Below, piece after piece: positions 8,670-15,561 of a stretch of 15,624 nt of DNA (positions are counted from its first letter, which is position 1; every line of letters begins with the position of its first letter). Origin of the DNA: Syntrophorhabdaceae bacterium. Its GTDB lineage: Bacteria > Desulfobacterota > Syntrophorhabdia > Syntrophorhabdales > Syntrophorhabdaceae. The notes beneath the pieces were generated by a model. The model made no database searches and had not been told where the DNA came from. It saw nothing but the letters and a program-made list of their open reading frames with translations. Location: assembly GCA_026415015.1 (NCBI GenBank), contig JAOAHW010000011.1, positions 1-15,624 of the forward strand, given 5' to 3'. A program made the translations under genes and the position numbers.

Positions 8670-8686
8670 ATCTTTACGGGGGTCTT

Positions 8687-8902
8687 ATGGCCAATTATAT
8701 GTATGAGGAAAAAGAGGGTTTTGATGGGAAAAAGAAGAAGGTCCTTTCAGGGACATTTGATGAGGGTAAGCCTGATACCCGATATGACTGGAAGGAAAAA
8801 CTCGCTACAAGGGAAGAAAGGATTAAATATTTGAAGACCGCCCTACGTTACTGGTATAGTAATGAATGGTATGGAAGTGAAAAAAATAAACAGGGAGGAT
8901 AG
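8687..8902 (+). CDS. Small unrecognised protein in the CODH/ACS block (71 aa)
   Basis: I do not recognise this protein. The predicted product is 71 residues, very hydrophilic, rich in lysine, glutamate, tyrosine and tryptophan, with no signal peptide, membrane segment or cysteine. It reads as a lysine-rich first half (EGFDGKKKKVLSG), a short proline/aspartate linker and a probable C-terminal amphipathic helix (about 40-63) carrying TREERIKYLKTALRYWY. I choose ATG 8687, because GGGGG at 8678-8682 lies 4 bases upstream. A longer frame from ATG 8597 would add 30 hydrophobic residues but runs through the GTCTATAGTCT repeats and lacks a well-spaced ribosome site. The stop codon is directly followed by the start of acsD, and the acsD ribosome site lies inside this gene, so the two are very likely co-translated. 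A role in assembling or binding the corrinoid or CODH/ACS proteins is only a guess from position. Confidence 0.7.
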   Translation: MANYMYEEKEGFDGKKKKVLSGTFDEGKPDTRYDWKEKLATREERIKYLKTALRYWYSNEWYGSEKNKQGG

Positions 8903-9850
8903 ATGGGTTTTGAGATTCCAAAGATAAGATATACAGGGAAAATAAAAAAGGTAACCCTTGGTTACGGGGAGAGACAAGTAAAGATTGGTGGTGAGGGCTG
9001 TTACCCTTTTTATACATTTGAGGGTGATATGCCTAATCCCCCAAGGGTGGCCTTTGAGGTCTGGGACTGTGAGCCTGATGACTGGCAGGAATGGGCAATA
9101 GAGCCCTTCAGGGATGTCCTCCATGACCCTGTCCTGTGGGCAAAAAAATGTATTGATGTATACGGTGCAGAATTGATTGCCCTAAACCTTAAAAGTGCTG
9201 ACCCCAATGGTATGAACAGGGATGTAGAGGATGTGGTAGAGGTGGTCAAAAAGGTGGCTGGTGCAATTGACTGCCCTTTGATAGTCTGGGGCACATCAAA
9301 CGATGATAAGGATGCTGTCCTGTTAAGGCGTGTTGCAGAGGTCTGCGAGGGTAAGAACATAGCCCTTGGGCCTTTGTCAGAAAAGAACTATAAACAGATA
9401 GGTGCCATGGCTATAGGATACAGTCAGGTGGTCATGGCATCTACGCCCATAGATGTAAATCTGGCAAAACAACTGAACATCCTCCTCGGTAATCTTGGTG
9501 TCCAGGATGAAAAGATTTTAATTGACCCTACATCAGGGAGTCTTGGATACGGACTTGAGTATACATATTCTGTCATGGAAAGGGACAGGATGGCAGCATT
9601 AACCCAAGAGGATACAAAGCTCCAGTATCCTATTATCTGTAATGTTGCCCAGGAGGTATGGAAGACAAAGGAGACAAGACTCACAGAGCAGGAAGAGCCA
9701 AGGCTTGGCAATGAGGTAAGAAGGTCCATACTCATGGAGTCTGTAACTGCCATGAGCCTTCTTATTGCAGGGGCAGATATAGTGATTATGAGACACCCTG
9801 AAGGCGTAAGGCTGATAAAAGAGATGATAGGTGAATTGACAGCAGAATGA
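8903..9850 (+). CDS. acsD: CODH/ACS corrinoid iron-sulfur protein small subunit (AcsD / CdhD, delta)
   Basis: This is the small (delta) subunit of the corrinoid iron-sulfur protein, which with the large subunit carries the methyl group from methyl-tetrahydrofolate to acetyl-CoA synthase. It has 315 residues, typical of the bacterial protein, and is expected to form a TIM barrel. Recognisable blocks are the N-terminal GGEGCYPFYTFEGDMPNPP (about 29-47), the LNLKSADPNG segment, CPLIVWGTSNDDKDA, IDPTSGSLGYGLEYTYSVMERDR, and the C-terminal ADIVIMRHPE. The ATG follows the upstream stop without a gap, and GGGAGG lies just before it. The partner large subunit (acsC/cdhE), which holds most of the corrinoid contacts and the iron-sulfur cluster, is not encoded anywhere in the window and must lie elsewhere. 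Confidence 0.95.
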   Translation: MGFEIPKIRYTGKIKKVTLGYGERQVKIGGEGCYPFYTFEGDMPNPPRVAFEVWDCEPDDWQEWAIEPFRDVLHDPVLWAKKCIDVYGAELIALNLKSADPNGMNRDVEDVVEVVKKVAGAIDCPLIVWGTSNDDKDAVLLRRVAEVCEGKNIALGPLSEKNYKQIGAMAIGYSQVVMASTPIDVNLAKQLNILLGNLGVQDEKILIDPTSGSLGYGLEYTYSVMERDRMAALTQEDTKLQYPIICNVAQEVWKTKETRLTEQEEPRLGNEVRRSILMESVTAMSLLIAGADIVIMRHPEGVRLIKEMIGELTAE

Positions 9851-9953
9851 GACCAATTAAAAAAAAGATTTTATTTCTGGAGCACATCTTTTAACCCCCT
9901 GTGGATAAATAGTTGTATCTTCGATGGTTATGAAAACTTGAAAGGGAGGCCTC

Positions 9954-11900
9954 ATGTCAGAAGGAAAAATAAAGACAGTGGACAGGGCAACAGAGGAGCT
10001 AATAGAAAAGGCAGTTAAAGAAAATATAAAGACAGTATTTTCCCGTTCTGAAGAGGTCAAACCCTGTCCCATAGGCATAGAGGAGAGCTGCTGTAAGATT
10101 TGTGCCATGGGGCCCTGTAGACTCCCGAGAACAAAAAAGGATACCAAGAAGGATAGGATTGGGGTCTGTGGTGCAACAATCGATACTGTAGTGGCAAGGA
10201 ATTTTGCAAGAAAGGTAGCAGCAGGTGTGGCAGCCCACTGTGACCATGCAAGGGAGGTGGCAGAGACATTTTTAAAGACCGCACAAGGTGAGGCCCAGGG
10301 TTTTACTATAAAGGATGAGGTAAAACTCCTTGCTGTTGCCCTTGATTTTAATATAGAGGTTGAGGGAAGGGATATAAATGATATAGCCATTGAGCTTGGC
10401 GAGAAGGTATTGAGGGAATTTGGAAAACAAAAGGGTGAGCTTGTCTATGTGAATAAGGCTCCTAAGAAGAGGCAGGAGATATGGAGAAGGTATGCTGTTG
10501 TTCCCAGAGGAATAGACAGGGAGGTAGTGGAAGTCATGCACAGGACCCATATGGGTGTTGATCAGGACTACAGGCATATACTCCTCCAGACAACAAGATG
10601 CGCCCTCGCAGATGGCTGGGGTGGTTCTATGATATCTACAGACCTCCAGGACATCATGTTTGGTACACCTGTCCCAGTTTTAGGTAGTATAAACCTCGGT
10701 GTCCTGAAAGAGGATGAGGTCAATATGGTTGTCCATGGCCATGAACCCCTGTTGCCTGAACTCCTTGTTACAGCAAGCAGAGAGCCTGAGATAAGAAAGC
10801 TGGCAGAAAAAGTAGGGGCAAAGGGCATCAACCTTGCTGGCATGTGCTGTTCTGCCAACGAGGTCTTGATGAGGCATGGTATACCCTGTGCAGGCAATTT
10901 CTTGCAGCAGGAACTGGCCATTATCACAGGGGCAGTGGAGCTCATGACCGTTGATGTCCAATGCGAGATGCAGGGCCTTATGGGTGTGGCAGAGTGTTTC
11001 CATACAAAGCTCATAACTACATCAGACAGGGCAAAGATTGAGGGTGCAGAGCATATAGAATTCCATCCTGAAAATGGCCTTGATACAGCAAGGAGGATAC
11101 TGAGGCTTGCCATAGAGAACTATCCCAACAGGAGACATGCCGTATACATACCAAACCACAAACAGGACACAGTGGTGGGATTCAGTCATGAGACCATAAA
11201 TTATCTTCTTGGCGGGCTTTTCAGGGCAAGCTACAGGCCCTTAAATGACAACATTATAAACGGCAGGATAAGGGGTGTTGCTGGTGTTGTGGGGTGCAAC
11301 AATGTAAGGACACCCCATGATTCAGGTCACCTGACCATGATAAAGGAGCTTATTAAAAACGATGTCCTTGTATTAACCACAGGATGTGCTGCTATGGCCT
11401 GTGGCAAGGCAGGGCTTCTCACACCTGAGGCAGCGAAAGAATACGCAGGTTCAGGACTGCAAGAGGTCTGCGAGGCAGTGGGTATACCACCTGTCCTCCA
11501 TATGGGTGCATGTGTAGACAACTCAAGGATACTCGTTGCAGCTACAGCCATGGTTAAGGAAGGGGGTCTCGGTGATGACCTCTCTGATCTCCCTGCAGCA
11601 GGGGCAGCCCCTGAGTGGATGAGCGAGAAGGCATTGGCAATAGGCCATTATTTTGTGGCATCAGGTATATTCACTGTATTTGGGACCACATGGCCTACCT
11701 TGGGTAGTGACAGGGTGACAGAACATCTCTTTAAGGATTACGAGGATATGTTTAAGGGTATGTGGGCCTATGAACCTGACCCTGTAAAGGCTGCACATCT
11801 TATGATTGAACATATAGATAAAAAGAGAAAGGCTTTAGGGATAGACAAGGCAAGGGAGAGGGTGCTTTTTGATATGGCCATGAGAAGGGCCCTGGGATGA
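9954..11900 (+). CDS. acsA: Anaerobic Ni-Fe carbon monoxide dehydrogenase catalytic subunit (AcsA/CooS)
   Basis: The enzyme interconverts CO2 and CO at a Ni-Fe-S C cluster; next to AcsB it supplies CO for acetyl-CoA synthesis. Length is 648 residues, normal for the family. N-terminal cysteines C38 and C46 fit the D cluster bridging the dimer, and C47, C50, C55 and C72 fit the B cluster. C-cluster ligands by comparison with Carboxydothermus CooS are H261 or H263 (VHGHEPLL), C299 (MCCSANE), C337 (DVQCEMQG), C448 (GCNNVRTPHDSGH), C478 (TTGCAAMACGKAG) and C520 (HMGACVDNSR). None is missing. ATG 9954 has GGGAGG at 9944-9949. The 103-base gap after acsD is AT-rich and holds a weak AAAAGAT/ATCTTTT inverted repeat (9863-9892), so an extra promoter or attenuation point is possible. 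The acsB gene follows 12 bases later. A free-standing CooS role is less likely given that neighbour. Confidence 0.97.
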   Translation: MSEGKIKTVDRATEELIEKAVKENIKTVFSRSEEVKPCPIGIEESCCKICAMGPCRLPRTKKDTKKDRIGVCGATIDTVVARNFARKVAAGVAAHCDHAREVAETFLKTAQGEAQGFTIKDEVKLLAVALDFNIEVEGRDINDIAIELGEKVLREFGKQKGELVYVNKAPKKRQEIWRRYAVVPRGIDREVVEVMHRTHMGVDQDYRHILLQTTRCALADGWGGSMISTDLQDIMFGTPVPVLGSINLGVLKEDEVNMVVHGHEPLLPELLVTASREPEIRKLAEKVGAKGINLAGMCCSANEVLMRHGIPCAGNFLQQELAIITGAVELMTVDVQCEMQGLMGVAECFHTKLITTSDRAKIEGAEHIEFHPENGLDTARRILRLAIENYPNRRHAVYIPNHKQDTVVGFSHETINYLLGGLFRASYRPLNDNIINGRIRGVAGVVGCNNVRTPHDSGHLTMIKELIKNDVLVLTTGCAAMACGKAGLLTPEAAKEYAGSGLQEVCEAVGIPPVLHMGACVDNSRILVAATAMVKEGGLGDDLSDLPAAGAAPEWMSEKALAIGHYFVASGIFTVFGTTWPTLGSDRVTEHLFKDYEDMFKGMWAYEPDPVKAAHLMIEHIDKKRKALGIDKARERVLFDMAMRRALG

Positions 11901-11912
11901 GAAGGAGGTCAT

Positions 11913-14126
11913 ATGTCTAAGATAATAGCATCTGCAGCTATACGGGGTGCCCATAAAATCCTTGAAAGGGCAAAGAAAAGTTATAGTGAGGCCTTAGATA
12001 GATTTGGTCCTGACCAGGAGATAGGCTTTCCCAACACTGCCTATTATCTCCCCATTATATACGCCATAACAGGCATAGGAGTATCAAAGATAAGGGATGC
12101 AAAGAGTGTACTTGAGTTATGTGAAAGGCTTACCCCGCCTCCTGTTAAGGAGAATACACCACTGCCGTATCTTGCCCCTGCCCTTGATGCTGGTATGGCC
12201 ACGTTATTTGCCGAGGAGATAATAGAGGCAATAAGATATCTTGAAGACCCTGATTTTTACCTTGCCAATTGTGAGGATGTAGACCTTTCAGGTGGAAGGA
12301 TATGGCTTGGTGCAGCCAATGATGTCATATTCAGGAAAAGGGGTGTTGAGTTTGTTGACGGCACAGCCCCTGGTTTTGCAGCTATAGCAGGTGCTGCCCC
12401 TGACCCTAATACAGCATCAAGGATTGCCTTAGAGCTTCAGGAGAAAAATCTCTATGTCTTTATGTGCGGTGAGAATCAAGGTAAGAGGTTTGCTGAGCAG
12501 CTTGTAGAGGCAGGTGTTCAGATAGGTTGGCCCACAAGGCTTGTATCCTTTGGCCCTGATATATCTGCTGCGGTTTTTGCCATAGGCTTTGCATGTAGGG
12601 TAGCTATGGCCTTCGGGGGTATAAAACCTGGAGAATTCAGAAAAAATCTCATATACAACAAGGACAGGACCTATGCATTTGTCCTTGCCCTTGGGGATGT
12701 GACAGATGAATGGTATGCCAATGCAGCAGGGGCAATAAACTGGGGTTTCCCTACCATTGCAGACACACCTATTCCACAGGTCTTGCCAACAGGTATATGT
12801 ACTTATGAGCATGTGGTATCCAATATCCCCCATGAACATATTGTCCAGAAGGCAGTGGAGGTAAGGGGTCTTAAGGTACAGGTATCAAAGGTGCCTATCC
12901 CTGTGTCCTATGGCCCTGCCTTTGAAGGAGAGAGGGTCCGTGGTGAGGACATATACCTTGAGATGGGTGGAGGCAGGACAATAGCTGTTGAATGGACTAC
13001 ATCAAAGAGGATGGATGAGGTAGAAGACGGCAGGATTGATGTCATAGGAAAGGATATTACAGATGTAGAGCCAGGGTCGAGGCTCCATTTTGCCATGGTG
13101 GCAGAGGTGGCAGGGAGAAACTTTCAGGAGGACTTTGAACCCATCCTTGAGAGACAGAACCATCATCTGATAAATCAGGCACAGGGGATAATGCACATAG
13201 GCCAGCGTGATATTGCCTGGATCCGTATATCGAAACAGGCAGTAGAAAAAGGCTTCAGGCTTGAACACATAGGAAAGATAATCCATGCAAAATATCATCA
13301 GGACTTTGGTGCCATCTTCGACAAGGTCCAGATAAAGATATACACAGATGAAGATAAGGTGAGGGAGATACTGGATATGGCAAGGGCATCATACGCATAC
13401 AGGGACGCAAGGATAGAGGGCATGACAGATGAGACTGTGGATACCTTTTATTCCTGCATACTCTGCCAGTCCTTTGCCCCGAGTCATGTTTGCATTGTGA
13501 GTCCTGAGAGGACAGGCTTATGTGGGGCATACAACTGGCTTGACTGCCGTGCTGCCTATGAGATAAACCCTGAGGGGCCAAACCAGCCTGTAAAAAAAGG
13601 TGAGTGTATCAATGAGAGATACGGACAGTTTAAGGGTTGCAATGAATATATAAGCAGGGCATCAAGGCAGAAGATTGAGAGTGTAAGCCTCTACAGCCTC
13701 ATGGTAGACCCTATGACCACCTGTGGCTGCTGCGAATGTATTGCAGCCATACTACCCATGTGTAATGGTATTATGACAGTGGACAGGGATTTTAATGATA
13801 TGACACCATGTGGCATGAAGTTTACAACCCTTGCAGGCTCTGTGGGGGGAGGCGCCCAGACACCTGGTTTTCTCGGTCATAGCAAATACAACATAACACA
13901 GAGGAAATTTTTAAAAGGTGATGGAGGTATATTAAGGCTTGTGTGGATGCCCAAGAGATTAAAAGAAGAACTAAGAGACAGGCTTCAGAAAAGGGGTGAA
14001 GAACTTGGCATCCCAAATCTCCCTGATTTAATAGCAGACGAGACCGTGGCTTTGACAGAGGATGAGGTATTGACCTATATCACAGAAAAGGGTCACCCGT
14101 GCCTTAACCTTGAGCCTTTATTGTAA
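11913..14126 (+). CDS. acsB: Acetyl-CoA synthase, bacterial type (AcsB; CODH/ACS beta)
   Basis: It condenses a methyl group from the corrinoid protein, CO from CODH and coenzyme A into acetyl-CoA at the Ni-Ni-4Fe-4S A cluster. The 737 residues include the N-terminal CODH-binding and central domains found in Moorella-type AcsB and absent from the shorter archaeal CdhC. A-cluster ligands are all present: C515, C518, C527 and C537 for the cubane, then C604-G605-C606 holding the distal nickel. Their spacing equals that of Moorella AcsB (506, 509, 518, 528, 595, 597) with a constant shift of 9. The ATG at 11913 is preceded by AAGGAGGT, and the gene is 12 bases behind acsA. It is the last gene of the block. 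The C-terminal half is the most conserved part and shows no disruption. Whether the pathway runs towards acetyl-CoA or its oxidation cannot be told here. Confidence 0.98.
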   Translation: MSKIIASAAIRGAHKILERAKKSYSEALDRFGPDQEIGFPNTAYYLPIIYAITGIGVSKIRDAKSVLELCERLTPPPVKENTPLPYLAPALDAGMATLFAEEIIEAIRYLEDPDFYLANCEDVDLSGGRIWLGAANDVIFRKRGVEFVDGTAPGFAAIAGAAPDPNTASRIALELQEKNLYVFMCGENQGKRFAEQLVEAGVQIGWPTRLVSFGPDISAAVFAIGFACRVAMAFGGIKPGEFRKNLIYNKDRTYAFVLALGDVTDEWYANAAGAINWGFPTIADTPIPQVLPTGICTYEHVVSNIPHEHIVQKAVEVRGLKVQVSKVPIPVSYGPAFEGERVRGEDIYLEMGGGRTIAVEWTTSKRMDEVEDGRIDVIGKDITDVEPGSRLHFAMVAEVAGRNFQEDFEPILERQNHHLINQAQGIMHIGQRDIAWIRISKQAVEKGFRLEHIGKIIHAKYHQDFGAIFDKVQIKIYTDEDKVREILDMARASYAYRDARIEGMTDETVDTFYSCILCQSFAPSHVCIVSPERTGLCGAYNWLDCRAAYEINPEGPNQPVKKGECINERYGQFKGCNEYISRASRQKIESVSLYSLMVDPMTTCGCCECIAAILPMCNGIMTVDRDFNDMTPCGMKFTTLAGSVGGGAQTPGFLGHSKYNITQRKFLKGDGGILRLVWMPKRLKEELRDRLQKRGEELGIPNLPDLIADETVALTEDEVLTYITEKGHPCLNLEPLL

Positions 14127-14148
14127 AGACAGGTGATGAAGGTATATC

Positions 14149-14176
14149 AAGGCTTTTGGAGACTTTAAAAAGCCTT
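14149..14176 (+). terminator. Weak hairpin after acsB
   Basis: AAGGCTTTT (14149-14157) and AAAAGCCTT (14168-14176) form a perfect 9-base stem around a 10-base loop, 22 bases past the acsB stop. No strong T-run follows, so it may be a processing or pausing hairpin rather than a classical terminator. Confidence 0.4.
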
Positions 14177-14192
14177 TACAACCATGAATCCA

Positions 14193-14221
14193 TTGACAAC
14201 CATCTCTACATTTAATAGATT
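14193..14221 (+). promoter_or_regulatory. Likely sigma-70 promoter of the selenocysteine tRNA
   Basis: TTGACA (14193-14198) matches the -35 consensus and is followed after 17 bases by TAGATT (14216-14221), a 4/6 match to the -10. Transcription would begin about 14228, only a few bases before the mature tRNA 5' end. Confidence 0.6.
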
Positions 14222-14230
14222 ATACCAATC

Positions 14231-14326
14231 GGAAGTGCCAAGGCGCCTGGTGGGTCTCCTGGTCTTCAAAACCAGTGCACCGCTGACGAGGTGGTGGGTG
14301 GGTTCGATTCCCATGCACTTCCGCCA
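14231..14326 (+). tRNA. selC: Selenocysteine tRNA (anticodon TCA)
   Basis: This tRNA inserts selenocysteine at UGA codons with the help of SelA, SelB and SelD. The acceptor stem is 8 base pairs (14231-14238 with 14315-14322), followed by discriminator G and an encoded CCA (14324-14326). The anticodon stem CTGGT/ACCAG encloses the loop CTTCAAA with anticodon TCA at 14266-14268. A long variable arm (about 14276-14297) and a T arm GTGGG/CCCAT around TTCGATT complete it. The 8+5 acceptor/T-stem geometry is the bacterial tRNA-Sec form. The host therefore probably makes selenoproteins, although no in-frame UGA readthrough is apparent in the genes of this window. Bases after 14326 look like a decayed insertion, and selC is a well known integration site. 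Confidence 0.97.
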
Positions 14327-14344
14327 TGAAATCTAATGATTTCA
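14327..14344 (+). other. Perfect small hairpin immediately after the tRNA CCA
   Basis: TGAAATC (14327-14333) and GATTTCA (14338-14344) form a 7-base stem with a TAAT loop starting at the base after CCA. It may help 3' processing or termination of the tRNA transcript, or belong to a recombinase core site. No T-run follows directly. Confidence 0.45.
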
Positions 14345-14500
14345 ACTACTTGGCTTTTCAAAACTCATTACTATTTCATTACTATTTTTGATTTTCTGAT
14401 TTTCGCTAATTTGAAAAACGGCCGTTATTTTGTTTAATGCTTTAATGATTTTTTCTTTATCCTTAGGTAGGCATTTTATATACCGATAATTTTGATATAG
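14342..14500 (-). pseudogene. Possible 3' remnant of a tyrosine recombinase (integrase) abutting selC
   Basis: The minus strand is open for 52 codons from just after a TAG (14501-14503) to a TGA (14342-14344), with no usable start codon near its 5' end, so it can only be the tail of something. The peptide begins LYQNYRYIKCLPKDKEKI and continues with an ALNKI helix and a polar tail. The pattern Y-x-x-x-x-x-L-P-x-x-K-x-x-x-I-x-x-L resembles the very C-terminus of phage-type tyrosine recombinases, where the catalytic tyrosine is followed by a helix of this form. The frame ends 16 bases beyond the tRNA, exactly where integrase genes of tRNA-targeting elements usually end. No catalytic arginines or histidine are left, and the peptide is short, so the call rests on position plus a weak match. 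Confidence 0.4.
14366..14405. repeat. Two adjacent short tandem repeats
   Basis: CATTACTATTT is repeated perfectly at 14366-14376 and 14377-14387. Two bases later GATTTTCT (14390-14397) is followed by GATTTTCG (14398-14405). The 11- and 8-base units are not multiples of three, which argues for decay of coding sequence or for protein-binding arm sites next to an attachment site. Confidence 0.7.
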
Positions 14501-14524
14501 CTATTTTAATTTTCTCGTGCTGAA

Positions 14525-14657
14525 ATGAAAAATAAAAAAAAGAAAACTTCTTGACGAAATAAGAAAGCATCTTACTAAGCCCGAGATAACAATTATTGTA
14601 GGTCCAAGACAAGCTGGAAAAACAATTTTATCCATGGTGACATCACAGTTAAATTGA
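14525..14657 (+). pseudogene. Broken N-terminal fragment of a P-loop ATPase (AAA, DUF4143-associated type)
   Basis: From 14541 the + strand encodes RKLLDEIRKHLTKPEITIIV followed by GPRQAGKT (14601-14624), a Walker A loop of the kind found at the start of AAA ATPases with a DUF4143 C-terminus, and then stops at TGA 14655-14657. The frame has no start codon of its own. An ATG at 14525 opens a different frame, and the two would join by a +1 shift in the run of eight A residues at 14534-14541. Some 60 bases further on, another frame (14716 onward) reads YLYYSLELSG, which is what the strand after Walker A often looks like in these ATPases. I therefore read the region up to about 14790 as a decayed 5' end. 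The rest of the gene (Walker B, sensors, C-terminal domain) is missing. Confidence 0.6.
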
Positions 14658-14797
14658 TAAATCAAAAGTAATAGGTTACATGATATACTGCTCATTTTTT
14701 TCGTTTATTGTAAAGCAGCAAAAATACTTATATTATAGTCTTGAACTATCTGGCAATTTCTTTTTATACATTCGGTTTTTCTATAATAAGGATTCAT

Positions 14798-15325
14798 CTA
14801 TGACCAGCGGTTCAATAAGCTATCTATAATCTCTACCAAAACATCTTTTGGTCTTATATATTCATTATTGAGCTTCATTATATTACCAGCGATCTCACTA
14901 TTTACTTTATCTACATCTATATTTGACAGCCCCCCTTCCATCTCGCAGATGACCCTAAAGTGGAAGATAAACTCATTCATCGACCCCAGAATACTTCTGT
15001 TAGAGGTTTTACAAATTGTTGTCTTTTCATAATCTTTTATTGTTCTAGCAATAATGTCAGTGTTTATTGATTCAGCATGGAGGCGTTTAAGTAAATTTCT
15101 TCTGAAGATATGGTCAATTTGCTCAATGTCTTTTTTGGTCTGGTTTATAACAATGAAAGGGAACAGGGTTTTTGAGTTAACAAAGATAAGGCATTTCTTT
15201 CTCTCTATGAAAAAGAGATTTACATACCATGGACCGAGAAAAGAGGGGTCATTTTCTGGTATATAGATTTCAGGTTTAACATTAAGAAGCTCTATTATCT
15301 TTTTTGTGCAGCAAAGAAAGCCCAA
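14798..15325 (-). CDS. DUF6933-like protein of unknown function
   Basis: The predicted product has 175 residues with no signal peptide or membrane segment. The N-terminal CCTKKIIELL, then LGPWYVNLFFIERKKCLIFVNSKTLF split over residues 30-56, and a later KTSNRSILGSMNEF segment resemble what I recall of the DUF6933 family, whose members begin with a CTKK motif and have a W-x-x-N-L-F block. No catalytic function is established for that family to my knowledge. The start is a TTG at 15323-15325 supported by AGGAG 6 bases upstream; no ATG lies nearby. A promoter-like pair precedes it. It is transcribed towards selC, in a region with recombinase and ATPase debris, so it may be cargo of the decayed element. 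The gene itself shows no frameshift. Family assignment is from memory and should be treated as moderate. Confidence 0.62.
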   Translation of the reverse strand: MGFLCCTKKIIELLNVKPEIYIPENDPSFLGPWYVNLFFIERKKCLIFVNSKTLFPFIVINQTKKDIEQIDHIFRRNLLKRLHAESINTDIIARTIKDYEKTTICKTSNRSILGSMNEFIFHFRVICEMEGGLSNIDVDKVNSEIAGNIMKLNNEYIRPKDVLVEIIDSLLNRWS

Positions 15326-15331
15326 TGATTT

Positions 15332-15336
15332 CTCCT
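15332..15336 (-). promoter_or_regulatory. Shine-Dalgarno site fixing the TTG start at 15325
   Basis: On the minus strand AGGAG lies 6 bases before the TTG codon. It is the main reason to accept this rare start. Confidence 0.75.
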
Positions 15337-15351
15337 GTAGATATTTATTGT

Positions 15352-15382
15352 ATCATATAAGTGAAAGAAGTCTATAGTCCAA
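15352..15382 (-). promoter_or_regulatory. Candidate promoter of the DUF6933-like gene
   Basis: On the minus strand TTGGAC (15377-15382) is followed by TATATG at 17 bases or TATGAT at 19 bases (15352-15359). The start point would be near 15345, about 20 bases before the TTG codon. The word GTCTATAGT (plus strand 15370-15378) overlaps the -35 and spacer. Confidence 0.4.
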
Positions 15383-15477
15383 TTAGGAGTTTTTAAATCT
15401 CATGGTTATCTTAAAAATGGTCTTTTAATCGAAACTATTAGGGTATATATAGGCTAAATTTTTATGCACCTTTGCCC

Positions 15478-15506
15478 TTGACACATAAGACAATTGATTT
15501 TATTTT
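15478..15506 (+). promoter_or_regulatory. Candidate promoter for the gene beyond the right edge
   Basis: TTGACA (15478-15483) matches the -35 consensus, and TATTTT (15501-15506) stands 17 bases later. Transcription would start near 15513 and run through the hairpin and ribosome site at the window end. Between 15383 and 15477 I see no other feature. Confidence 0.5.
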
Positions 15507-15561
15507 AAAATTGTAATATTATTAAACATAGTTTTAATGCCTTATCTGAGGGATGAATGTC

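Larger units (their letters stand above)
14327..14797. other. AT-rich gene-poor region after selC, probably an eroded insertion
   Basis: No intact gene is present across these 471 bases. They hold the hairpin at the tRNA end, the integrase-like tail (minus strand), two short tandem repeats, a perfect 10-base palindrome AACGGCCGTT (14417-14426) and the broken P-loop ATPase. The stretch is visibly richer in A and T than the carbon-fixation block. No second copy of the tRNA 3' end, which would mark the other attachment site, occurs in the window. Confidence 0.6.

Noticed and set aside
8597..8686. A longer form of the small gene with a hydrophobic, signal-like N-terminus
   Set aside because: The AAAGGG before this ATG is only one base away, and the extra stretch runs through the GTCTATAGTCT repeats. 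ATG 8687 has a better placed ribosome site. It cannot be fully excluded.
9857..10390. A 177-codon open frame on the minus strand opposite acsA, and a similar 181-codon frame at 10568-11113
   Set aside because: They lie wholly or largely inside a gene with intact catalytic motifs on the other strand, and their products are low-complexity serine/leucine-rich sequences without recognisable domains.
14149..14176. A strong rho-independent terminator after acsB
   Set aside because: The stem is real but A/T-rich and lacks the following T-run, so I list it only as a weak hairpin.
14655..14660. UGA at the end of the ATPase fragment as a possible selenocysteine codon, given selC nearby
   Set aside because: The next in-frame codon is TAA, so readthrough would end at once, and the frame has no start codon.
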